64,000 nt of DNA, taken from NCBI GenBank assembly GCA_948470255.1, contig CAOKOS010000007.1:1-64000 (forward strand). Reading direction: 5' to 3'. Positions 1-10,422 of the stretch are shown here, piece by piece. Each line of letters opens with the position of its first letter. Position 1 is the stretch's first letter. The notes beneath the pieces are model-generated. The model made no database searches. It saw only the letters and a program-made list of their open reading frames with translations, and was not told the origin of the DNA. The position numbers and the translations under genes are program-made. Source of the stretch: an uncultured Lachnotalea sp. Lineage in GTDB: Bacteria; Bacillota; Clostridia; Lachnospirales; Lachnospiraceae.

Positions 1-216
1 GCAAAGAAAGCCTTTAACATGATTACGAAAAAGTCAACAAAGAAAAATTCTATTCCTGCCGTTTCCACTTACAAATTGAGGAGCAGCGAAATCTATTATG
101 AGGGTATTAGAGTAATGCCGTCCTATATAATGACAGGGGGCAACATTTTAATTGAAAAGTCAAAGGTAACGATGGCGACCGAGGACATTGCCGCCATGTT
201 GGAAATAATTAAGTAA
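1..216 (+). CDS. 3' end of a hypothetical protein (frame open to the window edge)
   Basis: The frame of the 65-aa ORF stays open upstream of ATG 19 to base 1, so the CDS may be truncated by the window. Confidence 0.4.
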   Translation, partial: AKKAFNMITKKSTKKNSIPAVSTYKLRSSEIYYEGIRVMPSYIMTGGNILIEKSKVTMATEDIAAMLEIIK

Positions 217-260
217 AAACCATATAAAGGCATTTTGGAAGACAATAAAACAGGATAGTT

Positions 261-2258
261 TTAATTAGGCGTCAAATCCAGCTTGTCAAAATTTCTTTGG
301 GGCGCATGACAAGCCCCGTTTTCACAAAGATACCAAGTGGTATGTTGGGATACGGGGTAAGAGCTTGTGAACGGCGCGGTTTCAGACAGCGTTTTTTTAC
401 TTTCCGGCGACAAAAAAAGGATGTTTAAATTGTGGGCCGGATGTTCCCGGAGGTAGGATAGAAGTTCTGTGGGAAGCGCAGCGCTGGCGCAGATCAGTTC
501 CTTATGGGGATATAAGGCTTTTGCCATTGCTGCCAATGAAAAACTGTGTGCAGAAGGATGGGCTTTGGCGCGTCCTGCCATAAATCTATGCTGGCGGCCT
601 GCCGCCTCTGAAAACAGAGGTTCCCCTGTAAAGGCAGCCAGTTCCTGAAGCGTTGCTTCAGCGACAGAGTTACCGGAGGGGATAGCCCCGTCATAAGTTT
701 CCTTTGGACGCATGATCAATGCTTCGGAATCATGGGCAGTCAGGTAATATCCGCCCCTTTTCCTGTCTTCAAATAAATCCATCATCTGTTTTGCGCGAAA
801 TACTGCTTCCTGCAGATAGGCAGAGTTGAACGTGGAGCGGTATAATTCAATGAGGGCAAGGGCGTATCCGGCGTAGTCGTCAAGCTGGCCGTCTCCGGCC
901 GTCTCTCCGTCACAGCAGCGGAGAAAAAGACGGTTCTTTTTGTCTGTCATTTTTTCATGGATAAATATTTGCGCTTTTAAGGCCGCCTCTGTGTAACGGG
1001 AATCCTTGAGAATCAGCCCGGCTCTCGCCATGGCAATGATGGCCCAGGTATTCCATGACAGCAGGATCTTTTTGTCAAGGTGAAGATGTGTGCGTTTTTT
1101 CCTAAAGTCATAAAGGCGCTTTAAACGCGGATCTTCCTCCACCCATCCCCAGCCGTTTTTCCCCATTCGATTGGGGATACTTTTTCCTTCAAAATCCCCA
1201 TGTTTTGTAACGCCGTATATCCGGCAAAATTCCATACCATCCTGTTTCCCCAGGGCCTGTATGATTTCGTCGGGAGTGAACACATAATATTTTCCCTCAA
1301 CGCCATCGCTGTCAGCATCTTGACCGCAGTAGAATCCGCCTTCCGGGGCGGACAGCTCTCGTAACATATAGTTGGCAGTCCGTTTTGCAACGTCGGAATA
1401 AAAAGGGTTTTTGGTGAGTTGAAATACTTCCAGATAAGCCAAAACCAACAAAGCATTGTCGTAAAGCATTTTTTCAAAATGGGGGACAAGCCATTTTTGA
1501 TCCGTGGAATAGCGGGAGAACCCTCCGCCGATATGGTCAAATATCCCTCCGCCAGCCATTGCTTTCAGTGTGGTTTCTGCCATGTGCAGCGCGTCAGGCA
1601 TTTTTTCGGCGCCATACATTCTCATTAAAAAAAGCAGGTTATGGGGAGATGGGAATTTTGGAGCTGTGCCAAATCCTCCCCAACCAGAGTCAAAAGCCTG
1701 CAAAAGCAGCCGGAAGCCTTGGTGTAACAGTTCCCTGCTACATTCACCGGACTCTTCCGCCTCTTCCCGCTGCAGGAACCATGTGATTTTTCTTGCTGAA
1801 GTCAACAGCATATCACGGTTTTCTCTCCAGAGCTTTGAAATTTGGCAAAGCAGACTATCCAGTCCTTGACGGCCGTACTGGCTTTTTTTCGGAAAATAAG
1901 TTCCCGCAAAAAATGGTTTTTGATCCGGCGTTAAAAAAAGCGTCAGCGGCCAGCCGCCTGTTCCAGTCAATGCCTGGCAGGCCGACATATAGATGGAATC
2001 AATGTCTGGACGTTCTTCACGGTCAACTTTGATGCAGACATAGTCGTTTAACAATGTGGCAATTTCCGTATCTTCAAAAGATTCGCGGGCCATGACATGA
2101 CACCAGTGGCAGGTGGAATATCCGATACTGAGGAAGATTGGCTTATCTTCCATGGATGCTTTGTCAAAAGCCTCTTTACACCAGGGATACCAGTTTACCG
2201 GATTGTCTTTGTGCTGCTGCAGATAGGGGGATTTTTCGTTTACGAGCCGGTTGGACAT
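261..2258 (-). CDS. Thioredoxin-domain protein, DUF255/YyaL family
   Basis: 665 aa; [26 protein letters not shown] and [14 protein letters not shown] are family hallmarks. Confidence 0.93.
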   Translation of the reverse strand: MSNRLVNEKSPYLQQHKDNPVNWYPWCKEAFDKASMEDKPIFLSIGYSTCHWCHVMARESFEDTEIATLLNDYVCIKVDREERPDIDSIYMSACQALTGTGGWPLTLFLTPDQKPFFAGTYFPKKSQYGRQGLDSLLCQISKLWRENRDMLLTSARKITWFLQREEAEESGECSRELLHQGFRLLLQAFDSGWGGFGTAPKFPSPHNLLFLMRMYGAEKMPDALHMAETTLKAMAGGGIFDHIGGGFSRYSTDQKWLVPHFEKMLYDNALLVLAYLEVFQLTKNPFYSDVAKRTANYMLRELSAPEGGFYCGQDADSDGVEGKYYVFTPDEIIQALGKQDGMEFCRIYGVTKHGDFEGKSIPNRMGKNGWGWVEEDPRLKRLYDFRKKRTHLHLDKKILLSWNTWAIIAMARAGLILKDSRYTEAALKAQIFIHEKMTDKKNRLFLRCCDGETAGDGQLDDYAGYALALIELYRSTFNSAYLQEAVFRAKQMMDLFEDRKRGGYYLTAHDSEALIMRPKETYDGAIPSGNSVAEATLQELAAFTGEPLFSEAAGRQHRFMAGRAKAHPSAHSFSLAAMAKALYPHKELICASAALPTELLSYLREHPAHNLNILFLSPESKKTLSETAPFTSSYPVSQHTTWYLCENGACHAPQRNFDKLDLTPN

Positions 2259-2422
2259 TTGAACACCTCATTTACTATGATGTTATATTCTTTGCCGGAA
2301 GCATATTAAATATTATAACATTAATACTTTTTGAAAAAGTCCCGATATCATGTTATGTCGGTATTTCTTGCGAAAGTAATAGAGTTTCAGTATAATAAAA
2401 GGTATCTACGGAACAAAAAGGG

Positions 2423-3190
2423 ATGAAAGAAGGTATCTTTGTGCTGAGAGACAACCGCCGCCAACAGATTTATGAGTTACTGCAGAAATCGGGAGAAGTG
2501 CAGACAACAGAATTGTGCCAGTTATTCCAAGTGTCGGATATGACGATTCGGAGAGATTTACAATCTCTGGAGCAGGAGAGGAAAATTATCAGAACCCATG
2601 GCGGCGCCCTTCTTCCGGCGGAAAAGATTCCTCAAAAAAGTAATGGGGAAGAAACGGTAAAGGAAAAAATTGCAAAAAAAGGCCTCGGATTGCTCCAAGG
2701 CCTTCAAAAAATATTTATTGATTCGGGAACCACCACCAGTTACCTGGCTGCCAACCTGCCGGAGGGGAAGGAGAGCGTTGTGGTGACAAACAATCTTCGC
2801 ATTGTACAGGAGGTTTCAGCGAATCCATCCGCATCTGTTTTAATTATTGGTGGAGCGATGCGGAAAGAAACGCTGTCCTGTTATGGAACCCAGGCTGAAG
2901 AACAGATCCGGCGCTATCGGGTGGATGTGGCTTTTCTGGGAGCCGCCGCCATTGGACAGGATGGCTATATTTACGACGGCTATCCGCCGGAGGAGGGTGT
3001 GAAAAAGAGTATTATCCAATCGGCAGCCAGGACGTATGTACTGGTAGATTCCAGCAAATTCGGTCATTACGGCCTGATTACATACAGCCATGTGAATGGA
3101 GTGGAAGGAATCATCACAGACAGCGGGATAAATCCTGAAATTTTAAAACGGCTCCGCGAAATGGGCGCGAATGTGATTATTGCCGAATGA
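2423..3190 (+). CDS. DeoR/GlpR-family transcriptional regulator
   Basis: N-terminal HTH (VSDMTIRRDLQSLEQ) and DeoRC sugar-sensor domain (FIDSGTTTSYLA). Confidence 0.93.
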   Translation: MKEGIFVLRDNRRQQIYELLQKSGEVQTTELCQLFQVSDMTIRRDLQSLEQERKIIRTHGGALLPAEKIPQKSNGEETVKEKIAKKGLGLLQGLQKIFIDSGTTTSYLAANLPEGKESVVVTNNLRIVQEVSANPSASVLIIGGAMRKETLSCYGTQAEEQIRRYRVDVAFLGAAAIGQDGYIYDGYPPEEGVKKSIIQSAARTYVLVDSSKFGHYGLITYSHVNGVEGIITDSGINPEILKRLREMGANVIIAE

Positions 3191-3230
3191 CCATACCTTT
3201 CCCCGAAAAATTTATTCTTGGAAAAGAAGA

Positions 3231-3261
3231 AAGCCCTGGCTGTGTTACTGTCCCAGGGCTT
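3231..3261. terminator. Bidirectional hairpin between convergent genes
   Basis: AAGCCCTGG...CCAGGGCTT inverted repeat. Confidence 0.6.
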
Positions 3262-3889
3262 ACCGTTTGCCCAGCCTTGCCACATTTAAAAATTCCAGTT
3301 CTTCTTTGCTCAGGGAGCGCTCTTTTCCGATGATTTTGGAAAGGAACAGGGTTTTTGTGATCGCTTCAGCGGCTTCCACCCGGTTCATGGCGTCAAAGAC
3401 GGTTTTTCCAATGGCCAGCACTCCGTGGTTGCCCAGGAGGCATATATCGCTGTGGTCAAAAATCGGTACTGCGTTTTCCAGTATTTTTTCCGTTCCCGGC
3501 CTTCCGTAAGGAGCCACTTCAAAGACACCGAAATTGCCGATCATTTCTGGATATGCATTTGTCTCTACTGTAAGATTGCAGATGGCGTAGGCGGTCAGGA
3601 AGGCAGGATGGCAGTGGACGGCGCCGCCGGCATCAGGGCGGATTTTATAAATATTCCGATGCATGGTAAGTTCCGAGGTGGGCTTGCAGCAGCCGCCTAT
3701 CTGTTTTCCGTCCCTGTCAATTACAGCTATCATTTCCTCTGTGAGAAAAGCCTTGTTTTTCCCTGTGGGTGTAATATAAATAAGTCCCTCTTTCCGGGCG
3801 GAGATATTCCCCTCATAGGCGTTTACAAGGTTTTTTTCATCCAGACGTTTGGCGGCAGCCAGCACTTCTTTTATGACTTTAATATCCAT
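3260..3889 (-). CDS. Class II aldolase/adducin family protein (fuculose-phosphate aldolase-like)
   Basis: NAYEGNISARKEG, AVHCHPAFLTAYA, LLGNHGVLAIG. Confidence 0.9.
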   Translation of the reverse strand: MDIKVIKEVLAAAKRLDEKNLVNAYEGNISARKEGLIYITPTGKNKAFLTEEMIAVIDRDGKQIGGCCKPTSELTMHRNIYKIRPDAGGAVHCHPAFLTAYAICNLTVETNAYPEMIGNFGVFEVAPYGRPGTEKILENAVPIFDHSDICLLGNHGVLAIGKTVFDAMNRVEAAEAITKTLFLSKIIGKERSLSKEELEFLNVARLGKR

Positions 3890-3969
3890 ATCATATCCTC
3901 CTTTAACAAATAAAACGTGTTTTTGTGATTCAAAAGTAACAAGTTTTCAGAACACTGTCAACAATAAAA

Positions 3970-4058
3970 ATGTTTGATCATGATTGATAAACAAAGAGAT
4001 ATGCGGTATAATGGATAAAAATAAAATAGATCAAACATAAAAAATGATTGTTTAAACA
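3970..4058 (+). promoter_or_regulatory. Sigma-A-like promoter flanked by inverted operator-like sites
   Basis: TTGATA (3984-3989)-N17-TATAAT (4007-4012); ATGTTTGATC (3970-3979) and its exact reverse complement GATCAAACAT (4029-4038); palindrome TGTTTAAACA (4049-4058). Confidence 0.55.
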
Positions 4059-4079
4059 TGGAAAACGGAGGAATGGAAC

Positions 4080-4832
4080 GTGAAAACAGAAGAGCGGCGT
4101 GAGAAAATATATCATACTTTAAAGACCAATAAAGAAATCCCGGTTTCTGTGCTGGCAAAACGTTTTGGTGTGTCGTCCATGACAATCCGGCGTGATCTGA
4201 CATTTATGGAAGAGACAGGGTTGATTGACAGAAGCTATGGGAAAGCCCGTATTGTGGATGAAACCCGCAGAGAATTTTCCTTCGGGCAGAGAAGCCAGAC
4301 AAACAGGGAGCTAAAAGAAAAAATTGCCAGGACTATGCTGGGGTATATGGGGGATATTTCTTCGTTTTATGTGGACGGAAGCACAACAGCCATAGAAGTC
4401 CTCCGGATTTTGCCGTCAGGCCGCCCTTATACTGTGTTTACAGACAGTTTTGAGGCGTTGAAACTGTTGAGCGGAATGTCCTGGATACGTACTTATGTGA
4501 TGGGAGGCTTTCTCAATATGGAAAGCAGCAGCTTTGACGACGATATGACGGACACGGTTAAAAGGATTTATGTGGATGCAACAATTACATCCTGCAGTGG
4601 GTTTTCTCAGAATGGGATTTTTAATGACGGGATCATTGGAATTCAGGCGAAACGGGTTATGCTGGGTCATTCGGCGAAGAATTTTATACTGGCAGACCAT
4701 ACGAAGGCAGATTCCCAAGGGCTTTTTCTGTTGAGTTCCTGGGAGCAGCTGCATTACCTGGTTACAGACTGCCAACCCGACAGGAGGATGCTGGAAAATT
4801 TGATTAAAAACGGAGTCCAGGTGGTGTGGTAA
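4080..4832 (+). CDS. DeoR/GlpR-family transcriptional regulator
   Basis: HTH FGVSSMTIRRDLTFMEETG and C-terminal sensor domain FYVDGSTTAIEVL. Confidence 0.93.
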   Translation: MKTEERREKIYHTLKTNKEIPVSVLAKRFGVSSMTIRRDLTFMEETGLIDRSYGKARIVDETRREFSFGQRSQTNRELKEKIARTMLGYMGDISSFYVDGSTTAIEVLRILPSGRPYTVFTDSFEALKLLSGMSWIRTYVMGGFLNMESSSFDDDMTDTVKRIYVDATITSCSGFSQNGIFNDGIIGIQAKRVMLGHSAKNFILADHTKADSQGLFLLSSWEQLHYLVTDCQPDRRMLENLIKNGVQVVW

Positions 4833-4909
4833 AAAAACGGGTTGACAGTTAAAAACGCACAATCAAACACTAAATGAATTCAAATGAGTGTTTTTTTTCG
4901 ACAAAATTG

Positions 4910-4949
4910 TTGAAAAATGTTTACAATCATGTTAATATGTGTTTGTAAA
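4910..4949 (+). promoter_or_regulatory. Promoter and putative operator of the ABC transporter operon
   Basis: TTGAAA-N17-TAATAT with inverted repeat TTTACAA (4920-4926)/TTGTAAA (4943-4949). Confidence 0.45.
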
Positions 4950-5047
4950 AACAGAATAACAGGAGATTTCAGAAAAAATAAGGTTCAAAACAAACATATC
5001 ACTGTTTATTCTGGAATTTATTATAACAATGTGAAGGAGGATGTTTT

Positions 5048-6109
5048 ATGAAGCGAAAAATGTGGTGTGTGCTGTTGTCGGCAGTTCTGGCGCTGAGCCT
5101 GTTTGCCGGCTGTGGTAAAAGCAGTTCCGAAGAAACAAAAGCAGAGACAAAGAAAGCTGAAGAGACAAAGAAAGCTGAAGAGACAAAAAAAGCTGAAGAA
5201 ACCGGAAAGGAAACGGCGGAAACAGTGGCAAAAGAAGGACAGGCAGAAGGCGGTGTTTATGGAGTCGCGGTGCCGAATGTGACCAGCAGCCCTTTTTATA
5301 ATGCATGTGTGACTGGCGTTTCGGAAGGGATTGAGCAGTTCGATCCCACAGCCACGACGATCCTCTGCGATGCGGGCGGAGATTCCCAGAAGCAGCTGGA
5401 CCAGATCGAGGACTTGATCCAACAGGGGGTGAAAGCGCTGATTTTGATTCCCATTGATTCTGTTTCCATTTCAACGGCTATCCAGAGTGCAAAAGAAGCG
5501 GGAATCCCGGTATTCCTGATGGATACCAGCGCGGCGGATGATACGGACGTGGTGTCTACGGTAGTCTCCAATAATTATTCTGCCGGGGAGATCGCTGCGA
5601 AAGCCCTGGTGGAAAAGATGGGTGAAAAGGGAAAAATCATCACCATGCATACCACGGGAAGCCAGGTTATCGTGGAGCGGATGCAGGCTTTGGAAGACGT
5701 GTTAAAAGATTATCCTGAAATTGAAATTGTTCAGGATCAGATCATCAATAATGGAACCATTGAAGAGTCTGTAACTCTGATGGAAAATTCCCTGCAGAGT
5801 ATTCCCGACTTGGCGGGAGTGTTCACCACAGGTGATACCTTTGCCATCGGAATTGCCTCCGCCCTGGAAGCAAACGGATATAAGCCCGGCGATGTGACGG
5901 TGGTATCTGTGGACGGGACAAAAGAGGGCTGTGATCTGGTGGAAAAGGGATGGGTCTACTGCACGGCTGCGCAGCTTGCAAAACAGATGGGCGTACAGAG
6001 TGTGGAATCTGCTGTGAAATATTTCAAAGGGGAAACCGTAGAAAAATTTATCGAACTTGATTGTCTCAGGGTGACGGAAGAAGAATTAAGTACATACGAA
6101 GCTTATTAA
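5048..6109 (+). CDS. Sugar ABC transporter substrate-binding lipoprotein (RbsB-like)
   Basis: Lipobox LSLFAGCGKS; periplasmic-binding fold VSSPFYNACVTGV...DAGGDSQKQLDQIEDLI. Confidence 0.92.
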   Translation: MKRKMWCVLLSAVLALSLFAGCGKSSSEETKAETKKAEETKKAEETKKAEETGKETAETVAKEGQAEGGVYGVAVPNVTSSPFYNACVTGVSEGIEQFDPTATTILCDAGGDSQKQLDQIEDLIQQGVKALILIPIDSVSISTAIQSAKEAGIPVFLMDTSAADDTDVVSTVVSNNYSAGEIAAKALVEKMGEKGKIITMHTTGSQVIVERMQALEDVLKDYPEIEIVQDQIINNGTIEESVTLMENSLQSIPDLAGVFTTGDTFAIGIASALEANGYKPGDVTVVSVDGTKEGCDLVEKGWVYCTAAQLAKQMGVQSVESAVKYFKGETVEKFIELDCLRVTEEELSTYEAY

Positions 6110-6183
6110 GGCCGGTATCTTAGAAAGGGGCTGGGGCCGCTGCAGCGTTCCCAGCTCTTCTGTAATAAGCAAAAAGGGGGAAA

Positions 6184-7680
6184 ATGATGGAAGAAAGTTA
6201 TGTGTTGAAAATGGAGCATGTGAGTAAAATTTTCCCTGGGGTCCGGGCGCTGGACAGCGTCCGGCTTGAAGTCCGAAAAGGGGAAATCCATGCCCTGATC
6301 GGTGAAAACGGGGCCGGGAAATCTACGCTGATTAAAATTCTGTCGGGGATATACCATCCAGATGAAGGCGAAATATATATTGATGGGAATAAAGTTGAGA
6401 TGAGTGATGTACAGACGGCCAGAGAACATGGGATTGCCGTGATTCATCAGGAATTGAGCCTCGCTGAAAATATGACAGTTGCGGAAAATATTTTTCTGGG
6501 GAGGATGCCCAAAAAAAGAAATGGTTTTGTGGATGATAAACTCATGGAGGAAAAGGCGCGCGGGCTTTTGGACGCCATTGGGCTGAATTTTGTTGATCCG
6601 GCAACCAAGGTGAAAAAACTCAGCGTCGCGAGACAGCAGATGGTGGAGATCTGCCGGGCGCTTTCCCAGGAAATCAAAATTTTGGTGATGGATGAACCGA
6701 CGGCTTCCCTGGCCAGTAAGGAAACGGAAACTTTGCTGGAACTGATGCGGAGCTTAAAAAAGAAAGGCGTTTCCATTATTTTTGTCTCCCATAAGTTAAA
6801 TGAAGTTTACCAGGTATGTGACAGGATCACTGTGCTTCGGGACGGGGTTTATATTGGGACGGGAACTGTGGAGGAGATAGTGTACGATAAATTGATCTCC
6901 ATGATGGTGGGCAGGAAAATTGAAAGTGTTTTCCCGGATCATGAAAGCCAGCCAGGCGATACTTTTTTTGAGGCCCGTGATATCTGTTCCAGCCGGGTGA
7001 AAAATGTGAGCTTTTATCTGAGAAAAGGAGAGATCCTGGGGTTTTACGGACTGGTCGGTTCTGGGCGGACAGAAACCATGAGGGCCCTTTTAGGTATTGA
7101 CCGGAATACAAAGGGCGATGTGATTTTGAACGGAAAAAAGATCAGGATAAACAGCCCGGTGGACGCGGTAAATGAGGGGATCGTCCTGGCGCCGGAGGAC
7201 AGAAAGCTGGAAGGGCTGATTTTAAAACAGACCCTGGATTTTAATATCACGGTCACGATCTTAAAAAAAATAATTAAGGGACTGAAACTGAACCGGAAAA
7301 AGAGTAATGAAGCTGTTGAAAATATAGGGGCCAGGCTGAGGATCAAAACGCCTTCTTACGAGACAAAGGCAGTTAATTTGTCGGGAGGCAACCAGCAAAA
7401 GGTGGTTCTGGCTAAATGGCTTGTGACGGAGCCGGTGATTTTAATTTTGGATGAACCGACGCGCGGCATCGACGTGGGGGCGAAACAGGAAATCTATAAC
7501 CTGATTTATGAGATTGTGAAAATGGGTGTCAGCGTCATTTTGATTTCTTCTGAAATGCCGGAAGTAATTCACCTGTGTGACCGGGTCTATATTATGCGGG
7601 AGGGGGAAATGGTCACGTCCCTCGACAGGGAAGAACTGACAGAAGAGGCCATCATGAAAAATGCCATAGGAGGATGTTGA
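6184..7680 (+). CDS. Sugar ABC transporter ATP-binding protein (RbsA-type, duplicated ATPase)
   Basis: Walker A GENGAGKS; DEPTASLASKE and DEPTRGIDVGAK Walker B regions; LSGGNQQKV signature. Confidence 0.95.
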   Translation: MMEESYVLKMEHVSKIFPGVRALDSVRLEVRKGEIHALIGENGAGKSTLIKILSGIYHPDEGEIYIDGNKVEMSDVQTAREHGIAVIHQELSLAENMTVAENIFLGRMPKKRNGFVDDKLMEEKARGLLDAIGLNFVDPATKVKKLSVARQQMVEICRALSQEIKILVMDEPTASLASKETETLLELMRSLKKKGVSIIFVSHKLNEVYQVCDRITVLRDGVYIGTGTVEEIVYDKLISMMVGRKIESVFPDHESQPGDTFFEARDICSSRVKNVSFYLRKGEILGFYGLVGSGRTETMRALLGIDRNTKGDVILNGKKIRINSPVDAVNEGIVLAPEDRKLEGLILKQTLDFNITVTILKKIIKGLKLNRKKSNEAVENIGARLRIKTPSYETKAVNLSGGNQQKVVLAKWLVTEPVILILDEPTRGIDVGAKQEIYNLIYEIVKMGVSVILISSEMPEVIHLCDRVYIMREGEMVTSLDREELTEEAIMKNAIGGC

Positions 7681-7682
7681 AT

Positions 7683-8675
7683 ATGGAAGGAAATCGTACT
7701 ACGGTGAAAAAACATCATGGATTCCAGGAATTTTTAAAAGATAATCTGGGGATTTTAGTGGGGCTTTTTGTGATCTGCGTAGCCATTGCCGTGATTCAGC
7801 CCAACTTTATCGCCACAAAGAATATTTTCAATATCCTGAGATCTATTTCCACAACAGGGATTATCGGGTTCGGTATGACGCTTTGTATCATCATCAATGG
7901 AATTGATTTGTCCCAGGGGTCTGTCATCGGGTTTTCTTCCTGCTTCTGCGCGTGGCTGCTTTTGACCTTCCAGGCGCCTTTCTGGGTGGGGATTGCGGGC
8001 GGAATCCTGATCGGGCTTGTATGCGGGCTGTTCAACGGGTTTTTGCTGGCCTATACCCCGATGCCCCCCTTTATCGTCACGCTGGCTTCCCAGCTGGTGG
8101 CCAGAGGGGCCTGCTATGTCATCACAAAGGGAAATCTGATTTATGTGGACGACGCCTTTGGAAAAATTGGAAACGGGTATCTCTTTGGGTTTATTCCGTA
8201 CCCGGTCATTTATCTGATTGTGATTTTTATTCTTATGTTCCTGCTCCTTTCCAAGACAAAGTTTGGAAGATGTGTTTATGCCATTGGGGGGAACAGGGAA
8301 GCGGCGCGTTTTTCAGGAATTGACATTAAAAAAGTGACTTTGAGGGTTTATGCGATTTCTGGGGTTCTGGCCGGCGTCTGTGGAATTGTGGCGTGCTCCA
8401 GAATCACACAGGGTTCCCCGGTGACTGGAAATGCCTTGGAATTTGATGCTGTGGCGGCATGTTACCTGGGAGGGATCAGTTATTTGGGAGGAGAAGGGAA
8501 CATTGAAAGTACATTGATCGGGGCCATTGTGCTGGGGGTGATTGCCAATGGGATGAGTATGCTTTTAATTCCTTGGTATGTCCAGAATATTGTGAAAGGC
8601 GCCATCATTCTGATTGCCGTTTATTTTGATGTGACGAGAAAGAACCGGGAAGCGAAAGCTTTTACAAAAGCCTGA
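7683..8675 (+). CDS. Sugar ABC transporter permease (RbsC-like)
   Basis: Hydrophobic protein with GIDLSQGSVIGF and GGNREAARFSGI; ATG at 7683 preferred over TTG at 7674. Confidence 0.92.
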   Translation: MEGNRTTVKKHHGFQEFLKDNLGILVGLFVICVAIAVIQPNFIATKNIFNILRSISTTGIIGFGMTLCIIINGIDLSQGSVIGFSSCFCAWLLLTFQAPFWVGIAGGILIGLVCGLFNGFLLAYTPMPPFIVTLASQLVARGACYVITKGNLIYVDDAFGKIGNGYLFGFIPYPVIYLIVIFILMFLLLSKTKFGRCVYAIGGNREAARFSGIDIKKVTLRVYAISGVLAGVCGIVACSRITQGSPVTGNALEFDAVAACYLGGISYLGGEGNIESTLIGAIVLGVIANGMSMLLIPWYVQNIVKGAIILIAVYFDVTRKNREAKAFTKA

Positions 8676-8690
8676 TAAGGAGGAAATGAT

Positions 8691-9872
8691 ATGAGTACAG
8701 CCATTGAAAAAGTATTTGAAGAAGGGAAGGGGGTCCTTTTGATGACTCCCACCTGGATTCCGCGGCCTCTTTTGGCGCCGGGGAAACGCTTAAGGCTCCA
8801 TCCTGATGATTACCGCTGCCTGGGGCTAAAACGGGGAGCCATCTGCGAACGCTGGTTTTCTGCCACGAAAAACGCGGAAACAGGGCCGGATGCCCCGGAA
8901 GACGAGGGGTTAAGCTATGTGAAAACCGGAGAGGGCCGGATTTTATTCCGGGATTTTGTGGAAGAACTGGGGGAACGCCTGGTGGGTAAAGAGATTTGGG
9001 AAAAGTACCGTGGATGGCCCATGTTTTCCAAATTTTATGACTACAAATGTGAATCCTTCCATCACCTGCACCATATGGAAAAAGATGCAGAATTGGTGGG
9101 GGTGCCCAGCAAGCCGGAGGCTTATTACTTCCCGGTGGAGATGAATCTTTCCCACGATGCGGCCCCTGTTACATATTTTGGCTTTGACCCGTCGGTGACA
9201 AAAGAAGAGATCATGGAGCGGTTGGAAAAGTTTGAGACAAAAGAAAATAACCTGACGGAGCTGTCGCGAGGGTTCCGTCTGGAGCTGGGGACGGGATGGT
9301 ATACAAAACCGGGGGTGCTTCATGCGTGCGGTTCCCTATGTACGTATGAACCGCAGTGGATGAGCGAATCCTGTTCCCTCTGGGAAAATTATACGCCGGG
9401 AAGCAGGATTGCACCTTATGAGGAATTTGCCAGCAAGGTGCCGGAAGAGAAAAAGCAGGATCTGGAATATCTTTATGGACTGATGGATGAGGAAGCCAAC
9501 TTTGACAAAGATTACCGGAAGCATTATTTCAGACGGCCGATTGTTGAAACGGAGAACGGGCAGTACACACAGAAATGGATTACTTATGGAAACCCTTATA
9601 TTGGGGCAAAAGAGCTTAGGGTTCGTCCTGGGCAGACGGTGACAGTGAAAGACAAGGCGGCTTATGGATGTATCCTGCTTCAAGGGTATGGGAAATTCGG
9701 AATCCACCGGGCAGAAGCCCCTGTGGTTATCCGTTATGGGGAACAGACCTATGATGAATTTTTTGTCAGCGAAGATGCGGCAAAAGCAGGGATTGTGATT
9801 GAAAATCATTCTGGACAGGAATGGGTGATGTTGAAACATTTCTGCCATAACTGCGGTATGCCTGAAGTTTAA
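8691..9872 (+). CDS. Cupin-type sugar isomerase-like protein (mannose-6-phosphate isomerase-like)
   Basis: 393 aa; GTGWYTKPGVLHACGSLCTYEPQW resembles the cupin metal-site region; family assigned by eye. Confidence 0.5.
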   Translation: MSTAIEKVFEEGKGVLLMTPTWIPRPLLAPGKRLRLHPDDYRCLGLKRGAICERWFSATKNAETGPDAPEDEGLSYVKTGEGRILFRDFVEELGERLVGKEIWEKYRGWPMFSKFYDYKCESFHHLHHMEKDAELVGVPSKPEAYYFPVEMNLSHDAAPVTYFGFDPSVTKEEIMERLEKFETKENNLTELSRGFRLELGTGWYTKPGVLHACGSLCTYEPQWMSESCSLWENYTPGSRIAPYEEFASKVPEEKKQDLEYLYGLMDEEANFDKDYRKHYFRRPIVETENGQYTQKWITYGNPYIGAKELRVRPGQTVTVKDKAAYGCILLQGYGKFGIHRAEAPVVIRYGEQTYDEFFVSEDAAKAGIVIENHSGQEWVMLKHFCHNCGMPEV

Positions 9873-9901
9873 AGGTATAAAAAGAAAAGGAGGACTTATC
9901 T

Positions 9902-10366
9902 ATGAAAGTTGCAATGGGAGCAGACGGAGCAGGGTTTGCGCTGAAAGAAGCCATAAAAGAAGATTTATTGAAAAAAGGATATGAAGTGATTGACACAAAC
10001 CCGGATGAGCCTGTACTTTACCAGTTTGCGGCGCGGGCAGTGGCCGGAATGGTACAGAGAAAGGAAGCGGACCGGGGAATCATCATGTGTGGCACCGGAA
10101 TGGGACTCAGCATTATCGCCAACAAACACCGCGGAGTGTATGCAGCCCTTTGTGAAAGTATTTACACAGCAAGGAGGGCAAAGGTGGTAAACAATACCAA
10201 CGTGCTTTGTATGGGAGGTTTTGTGGTGGGAAATGTGTTGGGAATCGAGATGGCAAACGCGTGGCTTGCGGCAGAACATCTGGTGGGGCTGGATGAGAAA
10301 ACCAGAGAGGTTGTGGAAAAAGAGTTCAGCCATATTGTGGAATATGAAGAAGAAGCATATCGCTGA
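9902..10366 (+). CDS. RpiB/LacA/LacB family sugar-phosphate isomerase
   Basis: GADGAGFALKEAIKEDL, GIIMCGTGMGLSIIANKHRGVYAA. Confidence 0.93.
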   Translation: MKVAMGADGAGFALKEAIKEDLLKKGYEVIDTNPDEPVLYQFAARAVAGMVQRKEADRGIIMCGTGMGLSIIANKHRGVYAALCESIYTARRAKVVNNTNVLCMGGFVVGNVLGIEMANAWLAAEHLVGLDEKTREVVEKEFSHIVEYEEEAYR

Positions 10367-10422
10367 CATGAAAATTTAGGGACAGAAGGGGCTGCCGGAT
10401 GTTGGCAGAGAGGATAAAGAAA

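Noticed and set aside
1121-1540. Overlapping and antisense ORFs listed in the track (many over 60 aa, e.g. inside yyaL, asr and the PBP genes)
   Set aside because: They lie wholly within or opposite strongly supported genes, with no recognisable domain or convincing RBS
5147-5205. Tandem repeats considered as CRISPR or intergenic VNTR
   Set aside because: They are coding and lie within the lipoprotein linker
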